DNA from: Cyanobacteriota bacterium
GTDB lineage: Bacteria > Cyanobacteriota > Cyanobacteriia > SKYG9
NCBI GenBank assembly: GCA_025054735.1
Contig: JANWZG010000215.1
Location: 1-6,570 of the forward strand
Length of the DNA: 6,570 nt
Direction of reading: 5' to 3'
The notes below the pieces were generated by a model that saw nothing but the letters and a program-made list of their open reading frames with translations, had not been told where the DNA came from and did not search any database. Positions 6,346 through 6,570 of this stretch are shown one piece after another. The translations under genes and the position numbers were made by a program. The stretch's first letter is position 1, and each line of letters starts with the position of its first letter.

Positions 6346-6570
6346 ATGAGCAGTGAAACTTATTTGAATCACCCAACGTTTGGACTGCTATTCAGAGTCT
6401 GTCTCGTTGAGGACGATCGCGAACTATTTGCCACTCTCTATGCCCAGCGGCTATTTTTCTTAGTCACAACTGGCCCCAATGGCCTGAAGTTTGAGCCGAC
6501 TACCCGTGCGGATGCTCGCATCCTGGTTGAAGGCCGCCTTCGATTCCTACGCCGCATGGGGTTAGATGCT
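6346..6570 (+). CDS. pipX: PipX, PII-interacting co-activator of NtcA (5' part; cut by window end)
   Basis: PipX is a small cyanobacterial regulator that swaps partners. With 2-oxoglutarate high it binds NtcA and boosts nitrogen-starvation transcription; with nitrogen plentiful it is held by the PII protein GlnB. The visible 75 residues start MSSETYLNHPTFGLL and contain LFATLYAQRLFFLV. They keep the functional positions described for the Synechococcus protein: E4, Y6, D23, F28, Y32, Q34, R35, L36 and F38. Residues 1 to about 52 form the Tudor-like domain that contacts both PII and NtcA, and the following helices begin at about ARILVEGRLRFLRR (57-70). The known protein is about 89 aa, so roughly the last 14 residues lie beyond the window. 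The ATG at 6346 gives the expected N-terminus; no clear Shine-Dalgarno sequence precedes it. In many cyanobacteria pipY follows. Confidence 0.95.
   Translation, partial: MSSETYLNHPTFGLLFRVCLVEDDRELFATLYAQRLFFLVTTGPNGLKFEPTTRADARILVEGRLRFLRRMGLDA

Overview
The window looks like cyanobacterial chromosomal DNA. Six perfect copies of the HIP1 octamer GCGATCGC occur in 6.57 kb, and many more carry only its CGATCG core. The right edge holds the start of pipX, a gene known only from cyanobacteria. The tRNA has no encoded CCA end, and der, an EcfT gene and pipX lie in an order that recurs in cyanobacteria. I cannot name a genus. I see no mobile element, CRISPR array, phage gene or rRNA.

Left half (14-2854), all on the minus strand. 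In transcription order it holds a DUF2227-type membrane-associated putative metal-binding protein, a small STAS-domain protein of the anti-sigma-factor-antagonist type, and a GspE/PilB-family secretion or pilus-assembly ATPase. The gaps are short (87 and 66 nt with the starts chosen here), so the last two may share a transcript. A candidate 18-codon leader ORF (1714-1770) ends across the proposed ATG of the ATPase.

Middle (2899-2971): a complete tRNA-Val(UAC) on the plus strand, divergent from the DUF2227 gene. The 154 nt that follow (2972-3125) contain no gene I can support.

Right half (3126-6570), all on the plus strand. It holds bioD (dethiobiotin synthetase), der/engA (double-GTPase ribosome assembly factor), an EcfT-type transmembrane component of an ECF transporter, and the 5' part of pipX (co-regulator linking PII and NtcA in nitrogen control). 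The first three are closely spaced (39 nt, then 5 nt) and probably form one transcription unit. A 143-nt gap with a candidate extended -10 element and a compact inverted repeat separates them from pipX, which probably also has its own promoter.

Functionally the right half groups ribosome biogenesis, vitamin metabolism or transport, and nitrogen/carbon signalling. PipX and EngA have been reported to be connected functionally in cyanobacteria, so this gene order is meaningful. Most of the window is housekeeping. The points most worth a second look are the orphan EcfT with a long proline-rich insertion between bioD-der and pipX, the pipX leader, the STAS/ATPase pairing, and the possible leader ORF in front of the ATPase.
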